NCBI GenBank assembly: GCA_905182295.1
Contig: CAJJAZ010000006.1
Span: 124,001 to 188,000, forward strand
Length of the DNA: 64,000 bases
Reading direction: 5' to 3'
Source: an uncultured Flavobacteriaceae bacterium
Lineage (GTDB): Bacteria; Bacteroidota; Bacteroidia; Flavobacteriales; Flavobacteriaceae
In this document: in pieces, positions 43,878-53,296 of the stretch
How positions within the stretch are numbered: the stretch's first letter is position 1
Layout of the letters: each line of letters starts with the position of its first letter
The notes under the pieces: generated by a model
Database searches by the model: none
The model's input: only the letters and a program-made list of their open reading frames with translations
What the model was told of the DNA's origin: nothing
Program-made: the position numbers and the translations under genes

Positions 43878-46679
43878 ATGACCCTGCACACCAAACTACC
43901 TTATAAAAACATTGAAGACATAGACCCTAAAAAGAATATCATCATTAAGGGGGCTAAATTGCACAACTTAAAAAACATAGATGTTGTCCTACCAAGAAAC
44001 AAATTTATTGTGATCACTGGTCTTTCAGGCTCAGGAAAATCTTCTCTAGCCTTTGATACCTTATACGCTGAAGGACAAAGAAGGTATGTAGAAAGTTTGT
44101 CTGCCTATGCAAGGCAATTTTTGGGAAAATTAGACAAACCTCAGGTAGATTACATTAAAGGAATTGCTCCAGCAATTGCCATAGAACAAAAAGTAAATAC
44201 CAGTAACCCTAGATCTACGGTAGGGACTTCTACAGAAATTTATGACTACCTAAAGCTGTTATATGCTAGAATAGGAAGAACCTATTCTCCCATCAGTGGT
44301 ATGGAGGTAAAAAAGCATTTAGTGTCAGATGTTGTCAATCTTATAAAAACCTTTCCCCTGAAGCATAAATTACTGCTCCTGGCTCCAATTGAAGTACCCA
44401 AAGACAAAGACCCTGTGAAAATGGTTCAATTGTTTTCAAAACAGGGCTTTGCAAGGATAGAGGTTAATGGGGAAGTGATCCGAATTTCAGAGGAAATCAC
44501 TGGCCTTCCAAACAAGTTTAACTTAGTGGTAGACAGAATAGTTACCGCAGAGGATGAAGATTATTTCAACAGGCTCTCTTCAGCGATTGAAGCCGCATTT
44601 TTCGAAGGCAAAGGGTACTGTATTGTTAGAGATTTAAGCACCAAAGAGACCGTAGATTTTAGCAATCTTTTTGCACTAGACAGTCAAGAGTTCACCATAC
44701 CCTCTCTACACCTATTTAGTTTTAACAATCCCTACGGAGCATGTGAAGCATGTGAAGGATACGGAGATATTATGGGTATAGATCCAGATCTGGTCATTCC
44801 CAATACAGGCTTATCTATCTATGAAAATGCCATTACACCATGGAGGGGAGAAAGTATGAGTAAACACAAAGACAAACTCATCGATAAAGCAGCAGCCTCT
44901 AATATACCCATACACAAACCTTGGTTTGAGTTATCTGAAGCTCAAAAAGAACTGGTTTGGAATGGAAATAAAACCTTTAAAGGAATTCATTCTTTTTTCC
45001 AAACACTAGAAGAAAAAAGCTATAAAATTCAAAATAGGGTCATGCTCTCTAGATATAGAGGAAAAACCATATGCAATAAATGTCATGGTGCCAGGCTAAA
45101 AAAAGAATCTTTTTATGTTCAAGTTGGTGGAAAAGATATTGGCGAATTGGTGGCTATGCCTATAGACAAGCTTCAATTATTTTTCCATCAATTAAAGCTA
45201 AGTGAAACCGATGAAACTATTTCTAAAAGAATCTTAGCAGAGATAAACAGTAGGTTGTCTTTCTTAAGCCAGGTAGGATTAAACTACCTCACTTTAAATA
45301 GAAAATCCAATACATTGTCTGGGGGTGAAAGTCAGCGAATTAACCTAGCGACCTCTTTAGGGAGTAGTTTGGTGGGATCCATGTATATTCTGGATGAGCC
45401 TAGTATAGGCCTGCACCCAAAAGACACCTCAAACCTAATCGAAGTACTCAAACGCTTAAGAGACCTTGGAAACACGGTTATAGTGGTGGAGCACGATGAG
45501 GATATTATGAAAGCTGCAGACCTTGTTTTTGACATTGGCCCTGAGGCTGGAACGCTAGGGGGAGAATTGGTGGCGCAGGGCACCCTCAAAGAAATATTAA
45601 AAACAAACACCCTAACCGCGCAATATTTAGATGGTCGTATGGAAATTCCCCTACCAAAAAAAAGAAGGGGGTCTGATCAGTACGTCAAAATTAAGGGAGG
45701 AAGAGAACACAACCTTCAAAACATAGATGTCACTGTTCCACTAGGAATGCTTACCATCATTACAGGGGTTTCAGGATCGGGAAAATCTACCTTAGTTAAA
45801 AAATTACTCTATCCAATTGTTCAGAAGGAACTAGGGGGATTTGGAATGAAAATTGGTCAACACAGCAGTTATGAGATGCAGCATAAAAACCTTAAAAATG
45901 TGGAGTATATAGACCAAAATCCTATTGGAAGGTCTTCTAGATCTAACCCTGTAACCTATCTAAAAGCTTACGACGACATTAGGGCTATTTTTTCCAAAGC
46001 ACCCATGAGCAAACTCAGGGGTTTTCTACCCAAACACTTTTCTTTTAATGTAGAAGGAGGGCGCTGTGAAAAATGCAAGGGAGAAGGAGAAATTACTATT
46101 GAAATGCAGTTTATGGCAGATGTGCACCTAGGGTGCGATGCCTGTGGGGGTAAAAGATTTAAAAAAGAAGTCTTGGAAGTAAAGTTTCACGACAAGTCCA
46201 TCTTTAATGTACTGGAAATGACCGTGTCGGACGCACTGGCATTTTTTAAACTTCATGGAGTAAACAAACTCTGTCAAAAGATTCAGGCACTTGAAGACGT
46301 TGGACTGGGCTATGTGGCTTTGGGTCAATCCTCCTCTACCCTTTCTGGCGGAGAAGCCCAGCGTATAAAATTGGCTTCTTTTCTAGTGAAAGGTAACACC
46401 AAAGACAAGACCTTATTTATATTTGATGAACCCACAACCGGGCTTCACTTTCATGACATCAATCGCTTGCTGGGGGCCTTTAATGCCCTTTTAGACAAAG
46501 GGCATTCCATGGTGGTTATAGAACACAATATTGATTTGATCAAATGTGCAGATCATATCATTGACCTAGGTCCTGGTGGTGGAATCCATGGAGGGCAAGT
46601 CATTGCCCAAGGCCCCCCAGAAGTGTTAGCAAAAGATAAAAACTCTGTAACTGCTGTTTATTTGAAAGAGAAATTGTAG
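43878..46679 (+). CDS. uvrA: Excinuclease ABC subunit A
   Basis: Damage-sensing ATPase of nucleotide excision repair. 933 aa from the ATG at 43878. It has two ABC modules with Walker A motifs TGLSGSGKSSLAFDTLYAEGQ and TGVSGSGKSTLVKK, signatures LSGGESQRINLA and LSGGEAQRIKLA, and Walker B LDEPSIGLH and FDEPTTGLH. Zinc modules are CEACEGYGDIMGIDPD with CNKCHGARLKKES, and CEKCKGEGE with CDACGG. The family SLSAYARQFLG motif is present. A stand-alone gene; uvrB and uvrC are elsewhere. Confidence 0.98.
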   Translation: MTLHTKLPYKNIEDIDPKKNIIIKGAKLHNLKNIDVVLPRNKFIVITGLSGSGKSSLAFDTLYAEGQRRYVESLSAYARQFLGKLDKPQVDYIKGIAPAIAIEQKVNTSNPRSTVGTSTEIYDYLKLLYARIGRTYSPISGMEVKKHLVSDVVNLIKTFPLKHKLLLLAPIEVPKDKDPVKMVQLFSKQGFARIEVNGEVIRISEEITGLPNKFNLVVDRIVTAEDEDYFNRLSSAIEAAFFEGKGYCIVRDLSTKETVDFSNLFALDSQEFTIPSLHLFSFNNPYGACEACEGYGDIMGIDPDLVIPNTGLSIYENAITPWRGESMSKHKDKLIDKAAASNIPIHKPWFELSEAQKELVWNGNKTFKGIHSFFQTLEEKSYKIQNRVMLSRYRGKTICNKCHGARLKKESFYVQVGGKDIGELVAMPIDKLQLFFHQLKLSETDETISKRILAEINSRLSFLSQVGLNYLTLNRKSNTLSGGESQRINLATSLGSSLVGSMYILDEPSIGLHPKDTSNLIEVLKRLRDLGNTVIVVEHDEDIMKAADLVFDIGPEAGTLGGELVAQGTLKEILKTNTLTAQYLDGRMEIPLPKKRRGSDQYVKIKGGREHNLQNIDVTVPLGMLTIITGVSGSGKSTLVKKLLYPIVQKELGGFGMKIGQHSSYEMQHKNLKNVEYIDQNPIGRSSRSNPVTYLKAYDDIRAIFSKAPMSKLRGFLPKHFSFNVEGGRCEKCKGEGEITIEMQFMADVHLGCDACGGKRFKKEVLEVKFHDKSIFNVLEMTVSDALAFFKLHGVNKLCQKIQALEDVGLGYVALGQSSSTLSGGEAQRIKLASFLVKGNTKDKTLFIFDEPTTGLHFHDINRLLGAFNALLDKGHSMVVIEHNIDLIKCADHIIDLGPGGGIHGGQVIAQGPPEVLAKDKNSVTAVYLKEKL

Positions 46680-46689
46680 TATTAGTTTG

Positions 46690-48150
46690 TTAAAACAGCC
46701 TCTTTTTACCCCTATTTACAAGACCGTTAAAAGTTTCTGACAATTTGGAAAAATACAGTAATCCAACGTATATAATAGCGGTTAAAATGGTATTTATCCC
46801 AATAGATAAATACCTGTTTTCTATGTTAGGAATCCATTGGACCAATGCAAAAGAGGAGATAATAATAATGAGCAAGTAAGCGGTTCCTCTACTAAAAGGC
46901 TGCATATTATACTTAACATTCACATAAATTACTTTGGCAGTATCGTAGAGGCTAATCGCTAAAAAAGAGGCTATAGCAGCACCTTTTATACCAAATTTAG
47001 GAATGAAAAAATAATTTAACACTACCGTCATAAAAGCTAAAAAGATCCCAAATCGCAAAATACTTTTATAATAGGGAGAGTTAAATAATATAGCATTGTT
47101 ATTTCCCAGCAATGCGTCGTAAAATTTACTGGAACCAATTAAGAGTACCAATACCGTGGTTCCTCCATAGGCTTGAGGAATAAACTTGTAAATGGTCTCC
47201 AAGTTTACAGCCAAAAGCAATAAAACACCACCTGCAGCCATCCCTAAATTCAATGAACTTTGTTTGTAGAGTGATTGTAAACCTTTAAAATCATTCTCAT
47301 GAAGTAATCTGGCCGTAATAGGCGCAGTAATTTGATACATAGACCGAGCTGGAACACCAACTATGGTGGCCATAAAAACAGCTACCGTATAAAAAGCCAC
47401 TTGATCAATATTGACAAAAGTATAAATCATAAGCTTGTCTATTTCCAAAATGACTACCGCTGCAGTACCCCCTAAGAACATAAATAAACTGTAATTTAAA
47501 TAAGACTTTAACTTCTCTGGACGTCTAAAAGAAAAAGAAATGTCACAATACCTCCAGAGGTAAACATACATCACTAATGCCCTTAAAAAATGCACCCCTA
47601 CCAAAAACACAAAGAATTGTTCTAGCGTTAGCCCATCTAAATAGAGTCCTAAAAGACCCAATGCAATACAAAGTCTGTGAAATATCTCTTTAAGGATATT
47701 ACCAAAAGCAGTCTTTAATACTACCCTAGCCTGAGCATAGCCGATTTCAAAATAAGTCATTCCAATACCTATGCCAAGAATATGCCAAGAATAAGGTGCC
47801 ACATAAGCATATTTTTGAAGTAAAAATGGAAATACACCTAACTTAAAAATAAGCACAAAAGTAAAGGCTAAAAAGATAAAAAATAAAGGGAAATACAATG
47901 AAAAAGCGTTGAGTCTAGCAGACTCTTCAGCAGACGTATTTTTATTATAAAATTTAATGATCGTATTAGGGAGTCCAAAAAGAAACAAAGGCAATAGCAA
48001 AGTAGCTACAGAGAGCTGAATGGATAAAAGTCCATAAGAAGACACCGGTAAAATACGGGTGTACAATACCAAGGTGTTTATTGCCCCTAGTCCAAAGCCC
48101 AAATAAGTGCTTATGGTATTTTGAATGGATTGCCTTACCACTACCCCCAT
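46690..48150 (-). CDS. Polysaccharide flippase (MOP superfamily, Wzx-like)
   Basis: 486 aa with about 12-14 membrane segments spread along the whole length, starting with the Wzx-type STYLGFGLGAINTLVLYTRIL. Such proteins translocate undecaprenyl-linked oligosaccharide units across the inner membrane. The gene is the last of a minus-strand operon (DUF4834 - YfhO - glycosyltransferase - flippase); its ATG is 2 bp from the glycosyltransferase stop. Confidence 0.88.
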   Translation of the reverse strand: MGVVVRQSIQNTISTYLGFGLGAINTLVLYTRILPVSSYGLLSIQLSVATLLLPLFLFGLPNTIIKFYNKNTSAEESARLNAFSLYFPLFFIFLAFTFVLIFKLGVFPFLLQKYAYVAPYSWHILGIGIGMTYFEIGYAQARVVLKTAFGNILKEIFHRLCIALGLLGLYLDGLTLEQFFVFLVGVHFLRALVMYVYLWRYCDISFSFRRPEKLKSYLNYSLFMFLGGTAAVVILEIDKLMIYTFVNIDQVAFYTVAVFMATIVGVPARSMYQITAPITARLLHENDFKGLQSLYKQSSLNLGMAAGGVLLLLAVNLETIYKFIPQAYGGTTVLVLLIGSSKFYDALLGNNNAILFNSPYYKSILRFGIFLAFMTVVLNYFFIPKFGIKGAAIASFLAISLYDTAKVIYVNVKYNMQPFSRGTAYLLIIIISSFALVQWIPNIENRYLSIGINTILTAIIYVGLLYFSKLSETFNGLVNRGKKRLF

Positions 48151-48151
48151 A

Positions 48152-49486
48152 TTAAGATCTCTTCAAATTTTTTATTATTTTAGACAATTCTTCCGTTAAA
48201 TTTTTGCGCTCGTATTTGCGCAAGGCTGGATCTGTTTTTGAAGCAATTTCTGTCCCTACATTAAATCTGTGTGCTATAAATGATTTGACCAAAGACTTAT
48301 CTTGATAAGTCCCAAGGGCATTTGAATTATTTTCAGGAAGTACCTGAGCTACATCCCAATCTTGTGGACCAATAGCTAGTATAGGTCGTGAAGATTGGAG
48401 GTATTCAAAAACTTTACCCGGTATAATCCCTTTATGCGCTTCAGAGTCAATTTCAATAAGCAGCAATAAATGGGCTGTATATTGTTGCTTTCTCGCTTCA
48501 TCATGAGAAATATATCCGTAAAAATTACAATAGGATGTTAAGCCATGAGCGGCAATAGATTCTTTAACTTCATCACTCACTAGACCCACAAAATCTAGGC
48601 TGAACTGGCCTGCAAACACTTTATTTTCTGTAACCAATTCCCCTATGGCTTCCCATAGTATTTTTGGGTTTCTCTTAGAGAGTAAAGACCCAATATGAAC
48701 CAGGCTAAATTTATTTTCTTCGGGTCTCATAAGCCCTGAGTACTCAAAAGGTTCAAATCCATTGGTAATGACTTCTATTGGTGTGGAGGTTTTTTTTGAA
48801 AAAAGGGCTTTAGTAGTGTAACTGGTCGTTAAAATCATGTGGGCGCTTTGTAAAACAGCACTTTCCAGCTTTAAATGCTTTTTCTGAGCCCATGGCGTCA
48901 TATATAAATCATTGTGATAGCCAATGGTGGTCCAAGGGTCTCTAAAGTCGGCAATCCATTTAAGATTGACGTGAGTTTTAACCAATTCATTGGCTATAAG
49001 ATGCATGCTATGTGGGGGACCAGTAGATATAATGGTCTTTATACCGTGCTCTTTTATATACTGTGACAAAAAGGCTACTGAAGGAGCCACCCAGGAAACT
49101 CTTGCATCTGGAATAAAAAAATTACCCCTAACGAATCGCATAAAACGCTCCAAAAAACTCGGTTTGTTTTCTTGAATCAAACCTTGACTCAATTGTTGGG
49201 TCTTGTTTTTAAACAACCAAGAAACCCATGTATAGGGTTCGGAAATGGGTCTTTTAATGAGGATTACTTCGTTAGGTAAAGCTTCTGTTAGACTGTGATC
49301 TACAATAGGATATTGTGCATTTTCAGGAACATAGACCACTGGAGTAATACCAAATGAAGGCAAGTGCCTTACAAAGTGATACCAACGCTGTACACCAGGA
49401 CCACCAGCTGGGGGCCAATAATAAGCTATCACCAACACCTTTTCATTGGTATTGAGACTAGCTTGGTTGTTCCTCTTTTCTTCCAT
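48152..49486 (-). CDS. GT4-type glycosyltransferase
   Basis: 444 aa. The N-terminal Rossmann domain begins with VIAYYWPPAGGPGVQRWYHFVR, a signature of this flavobacterial GT4 subgroup, and the C-terminal GT-B domain contains VHIGSLLSKRNPKILWEAI and KGIIPGKVFEYLQSSRPILAIG, where the donor nucleotide-sugar is bound by the E-x7-E type element. The acceptor and sugar are unknown. It acts on the cytosolic side, probably for the lipid-linked glycan moved by the adjacent flippase. Confidence 0.9.
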   Translation of the reverse strand: MEEKRNNQASLNTNEKVLVIAYYWPPAGGPGVQRWYHFVRHLPSFGITPVVYVPENAQYPIVDHSLTEALPNEVILIKRPISEPYTWVSWLFKNKTQQLSQGLIQENKPSFLERFMRFVRGNFFIPDARVSWVAPSVAFLSQYIKEHGIKTIISTGPPHSMHLIANELVKTHVNLKWIADFRDPWTTIGYHNDLYMTPWAQKKHLKLESAVLQSAHMILTTSYTTKALFSKKTSTPIEVITNGFEPFEYSGLMRPEENKFSLVHIGSLLSKRNPKILWEAIGELVTENKVFAGQFSLDFVGLVSDEVKESIAAHGLTSYCNFYGYISHDEARKQQYTAHLLLLIEIDSEAHKGIIPGKVFEYLQSSRPILAIGPQDWDVAQVLPENNSNALGTYQDKSLVKSFIAHRFNVGTEIASKTDPALRKYERKNLTEELSKIIKNLKRS

Positions 49487-49512
49487 TGAGTTGATCGCTA
49501 AGCAATAAGTAG

Positions 49513-52035
49513 TTATTGAATAGACTTCTTTTTAAAAGCGTAATAAATTCCTATACCCATGAGCAGCGTAAAAATAAAATAACTTAAAAGGGCTATTTTA
49601 CTGCCTTGATAAACTACCCCAGGCTTATATTCAAAAACAATTTCATGAGACCCTTTAGGTACCTCTATTCCCCTTAAAGCATAGTTCACTTTTTTTATGG
49701 GTGCCAATTCCCCGTCTATACTTGCAGTCCAACCAGATGGATAGTGCATTTCCGAGAAAACAGCAAAGCCCCTATCCGAATGATTGGATTGGTAAAGCAT
49801 CCGATTGGTACTGTAGGAGATTAAATCAATAGACGGTATTATATCTCGATCATTTAATAAATTATTGGGTAAATTATCCTCTTTTAAATCACCTATAACA
49901 TAGGCTCCACTAACGGTATTGGGTTGAATTAAACCATTTTCTTTAAAAAATTCTAAATCACTTAGAAGCAAGCTTGCCTGAGACTTTGTATTTAAACCAT
50001 TAAGCCCTTGTAACCAATCGTTATGGTCTTTAACACCCACCAATTCTTTTACAAACCATGCATTCCCATTTGCATTTTGATTGATTGCCAAACTTGGGGT
50101 GCCAGATTCAGAAGGCTGAATGACGTATTTTACATTCAACATATGTAAAATTTCCAAATGACTTTGGTGAATATGAAATTCAAATAGGTCTTCTATTGCG
50201 CTAGGTTTGGCCGCATGATAACCCCCAATTGATTTATGAAAATAGGAAGTTCTTGCGCCGTTAAAGCCTTCAGACATATCGTATACACGGTAAACAGTCG
50301 TGTCTTTTAAGATCTCTTTATCTATGGCATTGGCCGTAAATGGTTTATTAACTTTTGCTGCAGAAACAAAATTATCTGCATTTACATACCTCTTGGCTAC
50401 ACCTACTAAATCTATGAGAACAACAATACTAACTAAAGCAAGTGTTTTGAATATACTCCAATGCTTTTTTATTCCCCACCATAAACCACCGAGGAGTACT
50501 GAAAGTAAAAGAAAGGATCTTATCAGGTCTGACCTCAAGGCATAAGCCCGGTCTTTTTGAATGACCTCTAAAAGTGCATCGCCATACATGGCGGCTAATT
50601 GAGAATCCGAGTTTCCTTGATAATCTAGTATAAAACTCACCCCAAATATAAGTGTTAATACTACCGAAAGGATAGCTGCAACAAGTCTGATCGCTTTTAA
50701 TTTATCTAATTCCTTAAGCTCTTTTTTGACCAATAAGTAGTTCAAACCAATACTGGCTAGAGCAGGCACACAAAGTGCCACGATTACTTGAATGGATGAA
50801 ACTGCTCTAAATTTGTCATACAAAGGGAAATAATCAATCATTAGATCCGTGAGTGGCATAAAAAACTTACCCCAAGAAAGCATGAGGGTGAATAATGCCC
50901 CAATTAAAAAAACCCAACGCAGCTTATTTTTATACAATAAAAAACCAATGAAAAATAAGGCAACAACACTAATACCTAAGTAAGCTGGACCAGATGTCGG
51001 GGGCTGTGGACCCCAATAAAGCGGTAGATTACTTGAAAAATCTAATGCATTGGTAGTTGAAACACCCTGGGCTAATAAAAATGCATAGGTATTTGAATCT
51101 TTACCTAAAGACTCTTTAAATGAACCTCCCGCAAGCCTTGGAACCATCAAATTTAATGACTCTAACGGACCATAGGAATAATAGGTTATATAGTCTTTAT
51201 CCAGTCCTGAACTAGGGGCTTTCTGGCTGCCATCTGTCGCAATAGTGACTGGGGAGGGGCCTCTGGTACTCCAATCTGCATATTCCTTAGTAGAAAGTAA
51301 CATAGAGGCATTCATCCCAATACCGAGCAGCACTGCGAAGAGTAATATTCCCACTGTCTTAAAAAATGATTTGAGCTGTTTTTCTTTATAGGCAAACCAT
51401 AAAAAAACCATTCCTAAAATGAGCACCAACAGCATAAAGTAAAAAGTCATTTGAACGTGGTTGGCTACAATTTCTAATCCCATAGCAAGGACTGTTACAC
51501 CAAATCCCAACCAATATTTTTTGTCAAATGTCCATAAAATTCCAGCCAAAACCATGGGCATATAACCCAAAGCATGGGCTTTGGCGTTGTGTCCTACCCC
51601 TAATATTATAATGAAATAAGTGGAAAAACCATAAGCTAAAGCACCTAAGACAGCGATTCTATAATCAATTTTAAGGCTACAGAGTAGTAAATAAAAACCC
51701 ATAAAATACAGGAATAAATAATCTGCCGGCCGGGGAAGAAAACGAATCGTCCTGTCTAGTGATTTTATGAAATTATTTGGGAATTGAGCTCCTAATTGAA
51801 AGGTAGGCATACCCCCAAAAGCACTGTTGGTCCAATAAGGCTCCTCCTCTGTTTGTGATCTAAAGTCATTTTGCTCTTTGGCCATTCCTGTATATTGAAC
51901 TATATCTGATTGTTCAATTTGTTTGTCTTGCAAAACAGGATAGAAAAAAGAAACAGAAACAATCGCAAAAAGCAATAGCACCCCAAGCCCTTTTAGGAGG
52001 CTATTTACCACCCCTTTATCAATAAAATTATTCAT
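49513..52035 (-). CDS. YfhO-family integral membrane protein
   Basis: 840 aa with roughly 12-14 membrane segments and a large non-membrane region (residues 560-800) near the C-terminus that ends in the YPSGWTASIDGELAPIKKVNYALRGIEVPKG motif typical of the family. YfhO proteins in Bacillus help glycosylate lipoteichoic acid, so a GT-C-like transfer of a lipid-linked sugar in the periplasm is a likely role. The linkage with a glycosyltransferase and flippase fits surface glycan assembly. Confidence 0.88.
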   Translation of the reverse strand: MNNFIDKGVVNSLLKGLGVLLLFAIVSVSFFYPVLQDKQIEQSDIVQYTGMAKEQNDFRSQTEEEPYWTNSAFGGMPTFQLGAQFPNNFIKSLDRTIRFLPRPADYLFLYFMGFYLLLCSLKIDYRIAVLGALAYGFSTYFIIILGVGHNAKAHALGYMPMVLAGILWTFDKKYWLGFGVTVLAMGLEIVANHVQMTFYFMLLVLILGMVFLWFAYKEKQLKSFFKTVGILLFAVLLGIGMNASMLLSTKEYADWSTRGPSPVTIATDGSQKAPSSGLDKDYITYYSYGPLESLNLMVPRLAGGSFKESLGKDSNTYAFLLAQGVSTTNALDFSSNLPLYWGPQPPTSGPAYLGISVVALFFIGFLLYKNKLRWVFLIGALFTLMLSWGKFFMPLTDLMIDYFPLYDKFRAVSSIQVIVALCVPALASIGLNYLLVKKELKELDKLKAIRLVAAILSVVLTLIFGVSFILDYQGNSDSQLAAMYGDALLEVIQKDRAYALRSDLIRSFLLLSVLLGGLWWGIKKHWSIFKTLALVSIVVLIDLVGVAKRYVNADNFVSAAKVNKPFTANAIDKEILKDTTVYRVYDMSEGFNGARTSYFHKSIGGYHAAKPSAIEDLFEFHIHQSHLEILHMLNVKYVIQPSESGTPSLAINQNANGNAWFVKELVGVKDHNDWLQGLNGLNTKSQASLLLSDLEFFKENGLIQPNTVSGAYVIGDLKEDNLPNNLLNDRDIIPSIDLISYSTNRMLYQSNHSDRGFAVFSEMHYPSGWTASIDGELAPIKKVNYALRGIEVPKGSHEIVFEYKPGVVYQGSKIALLSYFIFTLLMGIGIYYAFKKKSIQ

Positions 52036-52043
52036 GCCCTAAG

Positions 52044-52292
52044 TTATTCAATTTCTTCAAAATCTATATACTCCCCAACGGGTGTTTTTTCTTTGGCAAT
52101 AGGGGGCTTTTTTGAATTATCCCGTTTAGGTGCTGTTCCTTGGTTTTCTGCAAAACCAGTGAAAGAGTTCTTCATTTTTTTTTGTAACCTTTTTAAGGCA
52201 AATGCCATGATTTTAGGAGCAAATAACCTCAAAAGCCATTTAAAAACATAAAACCCCAACAGTATATAGAGAAGTGTACTTAAAAAACCCAT
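52044..52292 (-). CDS. DUF4834-family small membrane protein
   Basis: 82 aa from the ATG at 52292 (MGFLSTLLYILLGFYVF). The ORF-track start at 52322 lies upstream of a perfect -7 element at 52312-52319. One hydrophobic N-terminal segment is followed by a basic linker (LKRLQKKMKNS) and an acidic tail EYIDFEEIE. Function unknown. It starts the flippase operon and is 9 bp from the YfhO gene. Confidence 0.82.
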   Translation of the reverse strand: MGFLSTLLYILLGFYVFKWLLRLFAPKIMAFALKRLQKKMKNSFTGFAENQGTAPKRDNSKKPPIAKEKTPVGEYIDFEEIE

Positions 52293-52311
52293 TATCTTTA
52301 TTAAATTTATC

Positions 52312-52319
52312 CAAAAATA
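52312..52319 (-). promoter_or_regulatory. -7 element of the surface-glycan operon
   Basis: TATTTTTG on the minus strand, 19 nt before the ATG at 52292. Confidence 0.6.
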
Positions 52320-52368
52320 CAATTCTACAACCGCACAAAAGCTTGTGTGGGATTAAAATAATCTTAAA

Positions 52369-53259
52369 ATGCATAAAAAACCTACTATTCAAGGCCCATT
52401 AATACTTAAAATGAGCTTATTTACCGTAGGGCTTCTATTCAGTATATGTAGTTTTTCTCAGTATACAGATATTATTAACTCCAACAATCCAGGAAATAGC
52501 ACAGGCGCTTATAGTGTGGGCAAAAGGGTGTATCAGATAGAAAGTGGTTTTAGTGTAGATCGGTTAAGAGGAGTAGCTTTACAATCTGAATCTCTTTTTA
52601 ATAATGGGAATTTGGCCTTGAGGGTGGGACTATTTTCAGAAGTTATAGAACTTATATACGAGGGGTCCTATACCATGGAATTTTCTACCAGCCCTGTTCC
52701 AGGGGGAAAAATTGGTATTGACCAAGGATTCACCTCTAATAGAATTGGTGCAAAAATTATGTTGTTTGATCCCTTTAAAAATCCTAACAATAGGCCTATT
52801 AACGTGTATAGTTGGAAGAAAAACAACGGTTTTAGGTGGAGAAATATCTTACCTGCTGTAGCACTCTATGCTGGAGCTAATATAGGTCTAGAAAGTAGCC
52901 CATACTTAATAGATAACCCGTCTTTTGCCCCTAGAGCAATGATAGTTACTCAAAGCCATTTAACGCCAAAAATGGTGCTTATACTCAATGGAATTTACGA
53001 CTTTATTGGTTCAGAAACCTTGGCGGAAAAAACGATAATAGCCTCCCTTTCTTATGCCATTAAGAGGAAATGGAGTGTGTTTGTAGAAGGTCAATACAGT
53101 ATATTACCAAACTACGAAGAGCAAATTATCAGAACTGGCGGTGCTTTCTTGTTTAGAAAAGACCTTCAATTTGACCTTTACACCGGAATAAATTTTCAAA
53201 AGGAACCTTCTAGGGAAGTTATCGGACTTGGATTTTCTTACAGGTTAGACAGGCATTAA
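52369..53259 (+). CDS. Outer-membrane beta-barrel protein, transporter-like
   Basis: 296 aa with a signal peptide (FTVGLLFSICSFSQ, residues 18-31, after a longer basic N-terminus) and amphipathic alternation through the mature part. The SVGKRVYQIESGFSVDR opening and LQFDLYTGINFQKEP near the end resemble the phenol-degradation meta-pathway outer-membrane protein family (MetA-like). It ends in a charged FSYRLDRH, not the usual aromatic last residue. Substrate unknown. Divergent from the glycan operon. Confidence 0.78.
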   Translation: MHKKPTIQGPLILKMSLFTVGLLFSICSFSQYTDIINSNNPGNSTGAYSVGKRVYQIESGFSVDRLRGVALQSESLFNNGNLALRVGLFSEVIELIYEGSYTMEFSTSPVPGGKIGIDQGFTSNRIGAKIMLFDPFKNPNNRPINVYSWKKNNGFRWRNILPAVALYAGANIGLESSPYLIDNPSFAPRAMIVTQSHLTPKMVLILNGIYDFIGSETLAEKTIIASLSYAIKRKWSVFVEGQYSILPNYEEQIIRTGGAFLFRKDLQFDLYTGINFQKEPSREVIGLGFSYRLDRH

Positions 53260-53296
53260 CAACTAGTGGCCCCATAAATAAATTTAAAAATTATAC

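Noticed and set aside
45332-45610. Antisense ORF within uvrA (92 aa)
   Set aside because: Lies entirely in uvrA coding sequence with no promoter or family motif.
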